Shown: positions 25,082-50,203 of the stretch, one piece after another
Position numbering within the stretch: the stretch's first letter is position 1
How the letters are laid out: every line of letters begins with the position of its first letter
Translations under genes and position numbers: made by a program
Assembly (NCBI RefSeq): GCF_051106095.1
Contig: NC_135793.1
Span: 4,011,501 to 4,075,500 of the forward strand
Length of the DNA stretch: 64,000 nucleotides
DNA from: Pogona vitticeps
Lineage: Eukaryota; Chordata; Lepidosauria; Squamata; Agamidae
Direction of reading: 5' to 3'
The notes under the pieces: model-generated
The model's database searches: none
Told to the model about the DNA's origin: nothing
Seen by the model: only the letters and a program-made list of their open reading frames with translations

Positions 25082-25554
25082 TTCTTACTCTTTGGTTAAA
25101 AAAAAAAAAAAAAGAAGGTACACTTGTAAAATGACAGCAACAAAAGTACACTCATGTCAGTGTGAGGACTTGGCCAAAGCACAATAGCATCATAAGCAGA
25201 TTTGGAAAAAGAAGGTTCCAAGTCTTGGATAAATGCTTCATCCAGAATTATCTGCAACCAAAATAAAAACAGGGTGTGCTTTTGTTTTCCGCCCTGCTAA
25301 TAGCCCTCATTCTTCAGATGGGACACGAGTCCTCCAAAGTACAAATTTGTGTCAGACTCCAGATAGAACTTAAGACCTACAAGACCAGCCTTTTCTATGA
25401 TGTGGACACCCGCGCCATTCCTGGGTTCCAGCTAGGCACCCTGTGGAAACACTTGAGTTGTCTTTGGATTCTTCAGACAAAACTCAGATGGGACAAAAAT
25501 TTTATAATTTACTCCCCTCTTTAGATTTCATCAATGCAAGCATGGATGGCCCCT

Positions 25555-25560
25555 TTTATT
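25555..25560 (-). terminator. Candidate VSIG1 polyadenylation signal
   Basis: AATAAA on the minus strand (TTTATT on plus), about 570 bases downstream of the VSIG1 stop. It would give a 3'UTR of about 590 bases. It is the first canonical signal I saw on the minus strand after the stop; no experimental support is available. Confidence 0.35.
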
Positions 25561-26126
25561 GGATCGCTAGAAAAGTAAATCAGTAGCAAGGTTTTGTGGA
25601 TGAAATCCACGTCATTGGGCCAAGCGCACCACCTCCGTGGACGGTGCGGAAAAATTGTAGGCAAAAGTTCCAAAATGGTGGATCCATGTCTGTGAGGAGG
25701 ATGGAGGTCTTCTGGAGGCTGAGCCTATGTGGTTTCTGCAGCAAAGCTTGGCAGTTTTAGACCCCTTTTGAGACCAAAAGGCTCAACGGAAAAACAAAAC
25801 AAAAGCAGATACACACTTGTGTTGGTTTTCCAGTTCCTTCACTTTACAAATCTTTATAGATTCAAGCCACAGATAGAATGTGGTAGTTCATAAATGGCTC
25901 TGGACCAAATCAAGATGCGCTTAGAAGTCACAAATGGCCTAGAAATCAAATCTGATTCAAATGGGGTGGTGGTGGTTGTAAGCCTCCTTGGGACACACAC
26001 GCAGTGAACTGCAGGTGTGATTACTGGATTGGGCTGAGGGTTAATGGGAAATGACACCTTGTGCCTCGCGCTGATGCATACGCAGATGTTTTGCTGTCCC
26101 CCCTCCCCAATAAAACGATGGGTATG

Positions 26127-40010
<13,884 letters not shown>

Positions 40011-41349
40011 TGCCTATGTTTCCCTGTGCCTGAAGAGAAAGCAGCGCAGAAGACGGGGTTGCCTGAAAAAGCAAATCTCCACTGAGGAGCTAAAGCAGCA
40101 CCAATCCTTAGTTAGTTACACCTATTAGCCACTTGTTAGCAAGACAACAGTGGCTTTTCTCCCACGACTTTATCAGATGCATAAGACTGCTCTCAGGGCA
40201 GCCGGGCAGTTTGTCCAGCTGAAATCATTCCATGGGGTGTGTACTGTTGAAATATTTGTTAATTATAAACCCAGCGATCCCAAGATGCATATACAGCAAG
40301 ATGGAGGACACGTTTCTGCCATTGCTATTCCAGGCCAGTTCAATTTCAGTTGAGAAGCAGGCTACACTTTTTCTCATACCAATTCCAGTGGGTGTCCCAC
40401 CACTAACAAAACCTGATTTTTAAAACTCTATATACACTCAGACCCCACATGGTTCCTAAATGATTTTTATCTGATGGGCAAAACGCTCCTCACACATTAT
40501 CTGATGGTTAGAACAGGGCTAAACCCCAGTGTCAGTTCTAACTAGAATAAACCCATTGAATTAAATTGAGGCTGATTAAATTGATGCAAAGATGAACTGT
40601 GTATGAACATCAAAACAGGATACTGGCTGGCCCCTGTTGCTTTCTATACAGGAAAATGTTCTTCTTTGTGAATTGGCGCTGAGCGTTTTCTAGTTTGACT
40701 TTCTCATGAGGAGTAGAGAAAGCATTCTTGAACCTTTAACAAGCAACGATTTTACAAGAGGCCACCCAAAGATGTACAAAATGGCAGGCAAATATCCGAG
40801 AGCTCTGTACCTCTGGATCTGGAAACATTTTACGAGTATCAGCAAAAGAAGAGAGAGGCTGACCTTCACATTGAAGTTATTCAGTCTGAATGGGCAAAGT
40901 CAGGAACAGGCCATGTTCCAAGCAGAAGGAGCATCGTGCCCCAAAGCAATGCAGCGAGGGCACCTCCTCCCCCTTGGTCAAAACGCAGGCCACCGATGGT
41001 TGGAGTCTCAAGAGAGGCTGGAGGACAGACCACCAAATGAAATGAATCAGACTGCATTATCACGGTTGATACCTAGGATGGTTGAGATGAACTAATATAT
41101 AATCTTGGATCCCCCCATTTTTGAACATATAATTCGGACTCAAGTCCAGCCTCAGACATTCAGATATCTTGGTGGGTAGAAAGCAAAAGTAAAAAAGAAA
41201 AGTACCAAGAGTTTGTTTTGGTCCGTAGGCATATAGCAAGGCTGGTAAATGGAGGACCGTTTCTCCTACTGTCCTGATACTCACATGCACGAGGGGTGTG
41301 AGCAAGCACATCCCTAGTGGGTGTTCCCATCACTAGGAGTCAGACAGGA

Positions 41350-41424
<75 letters not shown>
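41350..41424 (+). repeat. (GTAA)n microsatellite
   Basis: About 18-19 uninterrupted tetranucleotide units upstream of VSIG1; likely length-polymorphic. Confidence 0.95.
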
Positions 41425-41517
41425 GTGGCTACAAACAAGTAAAGGGAAGCTAATGGCAATAGATCTCTAGTGGTTTAAGGGAAGTGAAGGCGAAAAGGTT
41501 CATGTATCAGTAACAAG

Positions 41518-41700
41518 TTACATGCCATCAAGTCAATTCCAATTTAGGATGACCCTTGTCAGGTTTTTCTAGGTAGAAAATACTCAGAAGCTGTTTCCCA
41601 TTCCTTTCTTCTCAGATGCATTGTATTTTCCCGGGATGCATGGTGGAGAATCAAACTCCCAACCTCAACTAACTACTTAACCCCTTGAGCTATGAGCTAT
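41518..41700 (-). repeat. tRNA-derived SINE, family A
   Basis: Starts CATGCCATCAAGTCAATTCC and ends in CAAACTCCCAACCTC...GAGCTATGAGC. Diverged. Confidence 0.7.
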
Positions 41701-43376
41701 TACGGCCAGCAATTTTGTCAGGAGACAGACATTAATCTTCCTTGGGTGGCAAAAACCCACCCCAGAATAGTCCCATTAAGTTTTCCAAATTACACAAGTA
41801 CAATTAACTGTATAGTGGCTCAAGGGGGGGGGAGAGGCATTTAAAAAAAAGTTTCGATAGCTGTTACAAACAGGCAGGTCCCTCAAGCATTGGTGATTCT
41901 TAATTTGCTTATTGTTGCTTTGGGGGCAAGCCATGGGGGGGGTCAGATTTTGTTGATGGAGGTCCAAGGGAACTGCTGGACAGTTCCGTGGTTTAGGTCT
42001 CTGGTTGAGGATTCAGAGTTCGGGAGTTCAGTTCCCCACTGTGCCTCTTTGACCGGGGGGGGGGGGGCGAAGGAGATTGGTCCCTCTGTTCCATCAGGTC
42101 CATTCTATCTCTGTAGTTCTAAGATGATTGATGATGAAGAAGATTGATGAAAACAACAAATGGAAAAAGAGCTCAAAAAAAAAAATCTCCCCACCCAAAC
42201 TGAAAGGACAGGTATTAAAATTGCAAATGAGTCTGAATTTAAGGAAGGGTTGGTGTTCCCCACCTTTACTGTTTCCTAAGCAATTTACTGAAAACATTCT
42301 TTGTCATGCCGAAATCATTGCTTTCTAAATCAGAGGGCTATAGCCAATTTTAACTCCAAATAATGTTGACCTATGGAAATCAAGGGGAAAAACCCAAGTA
42401 ACAACTGACAAGTCTGTTCCATTTCCTTGGTTCTACCTGGCTTGAGAGTTTGACTCTCTCTATTCTTCCTCCCCAGGCTCGCTCTGGCACTTCATGCTGG
42501 GTCTCTACAGGAAACAGAGAAAGCATGGAACTGGTGGCATGGAAACCCTTATCTTCTTAAGATAGAAAGGGTGGAAAATAGAAAGGGCCAGTGCCAGGCA
42601 CTGCATGTTAACAGATAGCCTGAGTCAATGCTCCGCAAATTAAGAGCCCAGTACCAAATCGCCTGCAGGCTTTAAACAAATGTAGTTTCAATCACAATCA
42701 CTCCATCGGAAATCACAGATACAGTATTTAAACTCACAGAAAAGCAGCAGCCTTCTAAACTATCTCTACACAGATCTATGCACGGAAAATATATTTTCAC
42801 GGAAGTTTCTAGTGTCACTTTTGGGGAAAATGTTGTAGATATTTGCTGTGCCGGCAGCTGTGAGATCATCCCCCACAAAGCAGTTCTGCTAGTGCGTGGG
42901 GCTTCAGCCCATTCCAAACCCATTAAAGGTGGCATAGCTTTCAATCTGGATTGCACCGCTCGTCTGTACATCTGCCTTTCCCCTTCTTCTCACTCACAAA
43001 ATCTGCAAAACTTTGAACAGCTAGGAGGCAATTCCCCCATAGCACCTCATCCCTTCCTACTCTCTCTCTGTTTCTGTCATTATTATTACCTGTCTGATTG
43101 CGTGCGCATGACAGGCAGGCGGGCGGACAAGGACATGTAACCCCGGCATATGTATGTATCCTCTTAGTATGCACAAGAAACATTTGCCTCAGAGGTAGAT
43201 TTAAGGGTGAGCCCAGGGACATCAGTATGTAATCATAAAATCGCAGAATCAACTTTTACTTGTGCTAGGTTAATGGAAAATCACCTGCTTTTAGAAAACT
43301 AAATTCACCAGTCTACCTCCCCCTTTGTAAAATGAGTACATCTTCTAGCTGCCTTCAATAACTAAGATGGATGATG

Positions 43377-43612
43377 TGCCGTCAAGTCAAATCTGACTTA
43401 TGACAACCCTTTTCAGAGCTTTCAATGTAGAGAATACACAGAAGTGATTTTTAGAATCCTTTCTTCTGGGGTCATCCTGGGACTGTGCAGCTTGCCCAAA
43501 GCTACACAGGCTGGCTCTTTCTCCCAGGAGGCACAGAAGGGAATCGAACTCCCAACTTCCAGCTTCGCAACCAGAGACCTAATTCAGGGAGCTATCTAGC
43601 CAGCCTTCTATA
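43377..43612 (-). repeat. tRNA-derived SINE, family A, near full length
   Basis: Read on minus: a tRNA-like head (GGGAGTTCGATTCCC, B-box-like, with an A-box-like start near 43600), then GTGCCTCC, the AGCCTGTGTAGC-like body and the tail GACTTGACGGCACATCAT. The tail matches the 3' end of the RTE-type LINE in this window. Other copies: 9548-9757, 19530-19774, 22592-22795, 41518-41700 and 50060-50212 (minus); 15505-15620 and 61695-61930 (plus). Confidence 0.8.
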
Positions 43613-45100
43613 ACAGGCCAAAAGAATCATCCCTTTTACAAATACTGGATCTGTATGCTACGTGCAGCCATGTTCCTGTATGTTTTGTGACTTGCTGTGT
43701 TGTCTGTGAATAAGTGTGTGGCTTGAGTTCTTGTTCCCACGTGTATTTCCAGTTTCTGCTGTGTGCTTCTGGCATTTTATACTAGCCAGGGTTACAGGAG
43801 GTTAGTTGACAACAATGCCCTCGTATATTTTGTGGGAGGCGAACATTCTTCATCTTTTCAGTGAGTCCGCCACTAGGAGGAAGGATGATTAATGCATTGG
43901 CTGGGGTTCTCTACAAATTCTTCACTAACAGATGTGAAATGCCATGTAGAAAAGATCTGCCGAGGCTGCTTTGGGTGGGATATTGGGTTGGACGGGTGTC
44001 TCATGCCGAAAAAGACAGGGTTGTATTTTCGGCTTTGCATGAGTAGGAGTGACCTATGAATGGGCCTTTCAGCTCGGTCAAGGCTGACTCACAGTCTGCT
44101 AACAGGGTGTTTCTGTTGTCTGGGCCGTTCCCATTTTCTGCCCTATCTTTAGATAAGGGCCCACTCACTGCAAAAATATGTGAGGGTCATTGTTGACCAA
44201 CTGAACCTCAAGCGAAAGAGCACCCAAATCTGTCCATGCAGTAACTAGAAAATGTGTGGTGACTGAGGGGAGAGTAAGCATAGACGGTGTGGTTTGAAAG
44301 CTGTCTCCTTTGTTCTTTAAATATTGTGGGTTTCACAAATAAGAGAGGCTTCTCTCCCTAGGATTCAGTGTACGGGAGTTGACTGAGTGCCAGGCTAGGA
44401 CAAAGCTGACATCATTCCAAATGTCCATTCTGCCTGAAGCTCACGAGATGGTCTGTCTCAGATCTTTACCAACATTTCGGCAGCATTGTTGTGAGGAGAA
44501 AAATGGGATGGCAAAGAGCAACGTTGACAGTAGTAAAGGAAGACTCGACAAATAGTCCTGTGCTCAGTCCAGTCTGTGGCACTGGGAGGGGGAATTCTAT
44601 GTCGGAAGAACTTGGAGAAGTTACTTTCTTGGAGCACAAAAAAGAGCTGTGCTGGAGAGTACTGGTAGTTCAAACAGGAATGTCCCCAAATTCTGCCATC
44701 TTGTCCGCTCCGGAGCAGCAGCAATACAGTACATTTTTCAGGCAGTTTGGGTCCAAACCACAGAGCGAGAGGAAGTTTTTTGGATTCGAACCTGCAGACC
44801 ACGAGCTCCAGGCTGGGCCTACCTGGCAGGAGTGGCTAGTACAGACAAGAAAGCTTTTGTAGAACAGTCACCATATTCAAGTTGTTCCTTGGCTGCTCTG
44901 TCTCTTGAGACAGAGAACAAATTGGATCCTGTGTATTTGATTCTTCAGGAATGTCAAGGCACACAGCTTATGTTCTTCCGCTCCGTGTCTAGTACAGACA
45001 AGGTCGCCCAAAATGAAAACTTCTATCCCGGTGGCGGCAGCAATAGCTCCTTTGCGGGGAAGAAAGCTGTTGTAGAACAGTCACCATAGTAGGCATTTCT

Positions 45101-45638
45101 GATGAAAGTGATGAAAGAGGGGACATTAGATGCCAAACAACAGTTAAATGAAGTTGCACAAACTTCAGAACCGACTTTATTGGGCATGACACCAGGTAAC
45201 ATAGATGGGATAAAGAGTCATCCAGTGACCTATGCAGCTTCCAAAATTAAAAAGCATTATGTTACTGAAACAAGATAAACTTATTGGGAAAATATGGGAA
45301 GTGACAAAAATGGATATCCTGTCAGATGGGCTGAAAGAATGTTCAATTCAAAAGAAAACTGAACGACGGGATGTATTGTATAAATGGCTGCAGTTACTAG
45401 ATAGTGTTGGAGTAACGTAGAATTAAACTAAAATTAAATTATAAGATGAAAGCAGGAGGGTAATCAAATTGTGAAAAAGCAAAAAGTTGATTTGTTATTG
45501 TAATATGAATTGATTGGATGATTGTATACTCAGCGTTCTCCTATCCCCCTAACCCTTTAACCTATTCCCTATTCCCCCTTACTTTTTGTATACCCTGCCC
45601 TGTTCTTAAATAAATATTCAAAAAAATGAAGAAAAAAA
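45101..45638 (+). mobile_element. 5'-truncated L1-type LINE with target-site duplication
   Basis: The insert is bounded by CACCATAGTAGGCATTTC (45082-45099) and CACCATAGTAAGCATTTC (45639-45656), an 18-base duplication with one mismatch. The last ORF end reads RRDVLYKWLQLLDSVG before a stop. An A/T-rich 3'UTR and a terminal A-rich tail (AAATAAATATTCAAAAAAAT) follow. Only the last half kilobase is present, as is usual for L1 insertions. Confidence 0.75.
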
Positions 45639-45982
45639 CACCATAGTAAGCATTTCCTTTGATATCTGTGTAACATAAATTATCCACCTAATATTACCAT
45701 CCTTTTGTCTAGTTCAGCACGAAGTACATGTTCTTGTTTCTGTTTGTATTTCTGTATAACATTGAAAAGCAGGGTGAGGCTGCTAATTTCCCTAAAATAA
45801 AAGAATTTCTTTTGAAACTTGGTGCATCTGATTTGATGTCTGGCAGGCAGAAAACAGTCCCACTGCTTGCATCAGTTTAAGTTATTCATAGTAGAAGTGA
45901 TTGTGATTTGCAGTCCCTCTGAGCCCTTAAAAACGTGTTCTCTTTTCTTCTCATCTCAACCTCCCTGAAGATCATCCCACAG

Positions 45983-48900
45983 AGAAGCCACAGCTGCTGA
46001 TGCCAACCGAGGTTTCACCTTCGTGGGTAAGGAAGGGACAGGCGTTTTCCCTCCCGTTCCAACGCTTGCTTGCTGCAGAGAAGGCCAACCCGGGGTTCAC
46101 TTCTCCTTATTTCATTCCCAGAATTCGTTGATGGTGGAGCCGCCCACTAGTCGCAGGAGCAGCCTGGGGGTCTACGTGGAAACCTGCCCTCCAGCCTGGA
46201 AAGGTACAGTCTTTTCTGAGCACAGGGATGTCCGTGGTGCCGGCCAAAATCACACCCCGCCTTGTCCTCGCTGTCTGGAGCTAAGGCCATGGCCAGGATG
46301 GTCCGGAAATGGTGGGCCACGGATGGGAGGTCGGGTTGACTCTCTGGTCTGCTCCCAGCTTTTTGGGCAAGAGCTGGAGCCTGGATTGAAGGAGGAGTTG
46401 CAGGAGCCCTGGTTTCATCCCGTGGGGCTACAGTGCCTTCCCTTCTCATCCTTCCTGTCCTTTTCTCACAGCATCCACAGCGAATTCGAGCCACCAACTG
46501 AAGCCCAGAGCAGTCCAGTGTGGACTCCTGTATCTGAGGTAAGCAGGACGTTTCCTCTCCCAGTGGGACGTTCCCTTTACTCCCCCCCCCCCCGCAATTC
46601 CACAACCTGCTCCAGGATGGCTCATATCCAGAGGGAAATCCTAGCAGGGTCACCTTTGGGGGCTAAAGAGAGAGTTGGGCGTCAGGGTGAGCGCCGGCCG
46701 TTCCCGCTCATTCCTCTTGATTTTTCAGGTGTCTGCAGATATTGAAGTCCTTGGCGTCAAAAAGTTCAATCTCGAGGACTCTCTGGAGGAGCTCCTTCAA
46801 AATCTGGAAAGGTACTCTCTCCTCAGCTCAAGAACAGGGATGGGAATAAGGAAGGATGGCCGGTTTGGGCCCCTTCGACCTCCCCAGACGTCCCCCGAAC
46901 CTCAGCGTTCGGGCAAGAACTGGGGTGTCTGGGAAAAGCCCAGCGGTTTGTGCCCCCCCACGCTCCGTCCCTGGCGCTCGGTCCACCTTCGGCACAGCTA
47001 GGATATGTCTATGCACAGGAGGAGGAAGTGGAGTTCCTGGCTTCAGGGAGAGTCTACCTTGGACCTGTGGCTTGGACCCTTACTGACGGGGCCAGGCTGG
47101 CCATGGCTGGCCTGCAGGTGGTCCTCTCTGGCAGGGGTTCCCCTTTAAGATGTCCTCTTCTAATCCGCCGTCTGGTTCCTTTCTGCTAGATTCCTGGAAG
47201 CGTCCTTGAAGTCAGAGGAACCTGCACATCTTTGGGTGTGTTGCCATATTTTTTCCCCAATTTAAGAAAAGGCACAGCAGTGCCAGCCTGTAAGGAATGA
47301 CGTCTGAGCTGAGCGCCAAAGAGGCAGAGGGAGGCCACCCACCCCATGCCTCACACTTTTTTCTTCTTCTAGCCCAGGTCCCCTTGGCCTCCGGCTACCC
47401 TGCGGTGGGGGAGACGTGGGAGAACCTTCCAGCAGGTAAGCCGGCCGTCTCTCCAGCCGCTCTTCCTCTGCCTTTTCCGCCTTGCCCGTCCTCCTCTTAT
47501 TTTCAGGGGAATATTGTGCAAGCCACCCCCCTCCACATTTGTGCTAGAACACTATTTTTTTTTTTGGTAAGGACCAACTCTGGACAGTACTCAAAATGGA
47601 ACCGAGGCCCTTTTGCCACAATCAAGGTGGCTAACACGTGGGCTGCCAAGGTTTTGAAAGACACCATAGAGAAGCAAAGGACGGACTCAACCCAGGTCCC
47701 TTCCCGCAGGGAGAATCCAGTCCCAATCCACATTGCTCCTAAGCAGCAGAAAATGGGGAGGGAGAGGACACAAGGGTTGGGGTAGTCTCCATGGTCTGCT
47801 GGGGGCTTTCGTGGAGCACCTCTGGAAACAGGAGCCATCGCTATTTGCACGGACCCTGGTTTCATCCCGTGGGGCCCTTAAGCCTTCAGTTTCTCATCTG
47901 TTCTCTCTTCTTCTCCTCTCAGTGTCTCTGTGGAGGAAGAAGAGCCTCAGGAGGAAAAGGAGCAGGAGGTAGAGGCAGGCTTGAGACCTTCAGCCTCCCT
48001 GGTAAGGGAAGAAAGGATGCTCTCATCTCCCCATGGGACGTCTCCCTTCCCTCTCACTTTACAGCTTGCTGCAGAAGGGCCGGCCCTGTGGTTCGGGTGG
48101 AGGGCTCAGAGTCAGGACACCCCTGAACGCTGTAGGTGCAATCGGGTCCGGATTCATGGCTCCTGGACTGGAAGGTTTGGGGAGCCAAGATGGGTCCACA
48201 GAGAGGGACCGGCTTCCTGGGTCTTCTCCTTCTCAATGTTGCTGCTATCCAACCCTGCAGGATTCTTGAGCCTCCTTCGAGTAGGAAACGTTGAGATGGA
48301 GGAAAGAAACCGGGGAGTGGGTGGTCTGGCTGTTGGAAACATGTCTCTTGGGGGGAAAGGAAAGCCCTTTCACCTCATTCACATGGCTTCTTCCACCCCA
48401 TTTGCCCCCATCACCCTTACACTCACTCTAAATCTAGACCAAAATCTCGGGATGCCTAAAGGAAGAAGCACCCCTTCTTTTAAACAGAGAGGCGACTTTC
48501 TGCAGAGCGAATTTAGAATTTGGGTCACCATTTGGAGAAAAGAAACTGGGGGGGGGGGGTCGGGGGCTTAAGGATGAATGTCAGCGGATCCTGTTCATTC
48601 TTCTTTCTAATTTACAGGGTTTGATTCACACTTTGGACCGGGAAGTCCCAGTGTATGAGCTCAAGAGGTAAGACCTGCAAGAGAAAGACATGATGCCCTC
48701 AGAAACCCCGTGGGGCTCTGAAGTCTTCGCTTTCTCATCTGTTTTCTTCTCCTCTCAGCATCTCTGTGGAGGAAGTTCAGGAGCCTCAGGAGGAAAAGGA
48801 GCAGGAGGAAGAGCCAGACGTGAGACCTTCAGCCTCCCTGGTAAGGGAAGAAAGGATGCTCTCATCTCCCCATGGGACGTCTCCCTTCCCTCTCACTTCA

Positions 48901-49059
48901 CAGCTTGCTGCAGAAGGGCTGGCGTTGTGGTTCGGGTGGTGGGCTCAGAGTCAGGGCACCCGAGAGAGAGGGACCAGCTTCCTGGGGCTTCTCCTTCTCA
49001 ATGTTGCTGCCATCCAACCCTGCAGGATTCCTGAGCCTCCTTCGAGTAGGAAACATTGA
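45983..49059 (+). CDS. Unidentified multi-exon locus with duplicated acidic exons (tentative)
   Basis: Not recognised. The stretch is dense in good splice signals (pyrimidine tract-CAG ... GTAAG) around short open exons: A 45983-46026, B 46122-46203, C 46472-46538, D 46729-46811, E 47190-47235, F 47378-47435, G1 47923-48001, H1 48065-48135, I 48618-48667, G2 48759-48840, H2 48904-49059. C-D-E-F joins in frame (EPPTEAQSS ... VSADIEVLGV ... LEDSLEELLQNLER-FLEASL ... YPAVGETWENLP), as does I-G2-H2 (LDREVPVYELK-SISVEE ... EEKEQEEEPD ... RPSASL-LAAEG). H2 is open to a TGA at 49057-49059. B to C, F to G1 and H1 to I do not match in phase, so exons are missing, alternative or decayed. B contains RRSSLGVYVE, a possible phosphorylation site. 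D-E predicts an amphipathic helix; G1 and G2 are Glu-rich. No domain identified. The start is unknown; ATG at 46000 in exon A is one candidate. It may be a fast-evolving gene, a lineage-specific gene or a recent pseudogene. Confidence 0.35.
47860..48364 (+). repeat. Tandem duplication unit 1 (exons G1-H1 of the unidentified locus)
   Basis: Matches the unit at 48700-49124 over most of its length: the intron before the Glu-rich exon, the exon, a 63-base intron of identical length, and the following open segment to GGTCTGGC...CTCTTGGGGG. Unit 1 has about 60 bases, around 48122-48200, that unit 2 lacks. The offset is about 836 bases. Confidence 0.85.
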
Positions 49060-49124
49060 GATGGAGGAGAGAAATTGGGGAGTGGGTGGTCTGGCCATGG
49101 GAAACGGGGCTCTTGGGGGCAAAT
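48700..49124 (+). repeat. Tandem duplication unit 2 (exons G2-H2)
   Basis: Partner of the unit at 47860. Both carry CCTCAGGAGGAAAAGGAGCA, GACCTTCAGCCTCCCTGGTA and CCTGAGCCTCCTTCGAGTAG-like text (TTGAGCC in unit 1). Coding phases at the splice sites are the same in both. Confidence 0.85.
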
Positions 49125-50203
49125 GAACGTGGCTCTACCACTCCTATGACACAAATGGGTACAACGCTTTCTGCCTTCCCACACAGCAGCTCCATGGGTG
49201 CCCCCCCCAATGGGGACTCCTTTGTTTCATGTCAAGTACTATAATCTAAGAAAACCATCTCTTCTGTCCCCATGTCCCATAAAACTAGTCATGGCAATAA
49301 GCCCCATAGAAAGTTTGCTGCTAAATATTTACCTTTCTTCAAAAACTAGTATAGCCATTGATAATCAGTGGACAACACTGCGCCTCGTGGTGCAGGTCGG
49401 TAAAATGAGTACCCAGCTCGCGGGGGGGGGGCAATGTGTAGCCTGCATAATTAACTTGTAAATCGCCCAGAGAGTGCTTGAAGCAGCACGCTTTGCTTTG
49501 CTTTTAATATTTCCTTTGCTTTGCTTTTAATATTTCCTAGATCTTCAGAGCAGTCACCTGCAAGCTATCATAATCGGGGGGGGGGAGCGACTTTAAGGCA
49601 AGGATGGGCTTAGATGACAGCAAGCTGCTCCTCTCCAAGTACTGGAATTATACCTTTCTTTACTATAGGGTCATAGGACAAAGGCATCAGTAGATCAGGA
49701 GCCAAACTGATGAACATGGTTTAGACTGTTATCATGTCATGGGTATTTACCTCCACTTAAAATAAGTTATATTGTACGTATAGAGGTTTCAGAGGAGGAT
49801 GTTGACAAGCTTGTGGGGAGCTGGGTATACTGTATGTATCTCTATGCAGTGGTCTTGTTCAGAGATTCTTCTACTTTGGAAATCTGCCTTTAAGGAAATG
49901 GGGATCTTTGAGCTAACTGTCCAAGCGTCCCTAGGATAGCCCCCCTGTCCCTATTTATAGACAGTAATAGTGATTTAAATCATAGGGATTTGATTATATT
50001 TAGTGTCTTGCTACTAGACTGTATCTCCAAACTGGAAAACTGGTAGGAATCTTTGCTTAATAATAATAATTGTTGGCCATCAAGTCCATTCTGACTGATG
50101 ATGACCCTTTTTAGGGTTTTCTAGGTACAGAGTACTCAGAAATGGTTTGCCATTCCCTTCTTCTGGGAGCATCCTGGGACTGTGCAGCTGGCCCAAGGCC
50201 ACC
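49125..50203. other. Intergenic, no gene seen
   Basis: AT-rich sequence with two poly-G runs (near 49425 and 49577), a 27-base TTTGCTTTGCTTTTAATATT-type tandem near 49490-49540 and a truncated family-A SINE at 50060 onwards. Confidence 0.5.

Larger units (their letters stand above)
40011..45081. other. Intergenic between VSIG1 and the unidentified locus
   Basis: No gene seen. Holds SINE family A copies, the GTAA microsatellite, several poly-G runs and, at 44829-45081, a short imperfect local duplication. VSIG1 promoter elements must lie at the left edge, but none is recognisable by eye. Confidence 0.5.

Noticed and set aside
43540-43612. tRNA-like segments with B-box motifs (also near 8840, 9710, 19730, 51780, 54100, 57443)
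   Set aside because: They are heads of SINEs followed by SINE bodies and lack a clean cloverleaf; not functional tRNA genes.
46023-46745. Single 240-codon frame read as one exon instead of exons B and C
   Set aside because: It contains clear splice signals, and the middle part is Trp/Pro/Gly-rich intron-like text. It remains possible only if the intron is retained, since B and C differ in phase.
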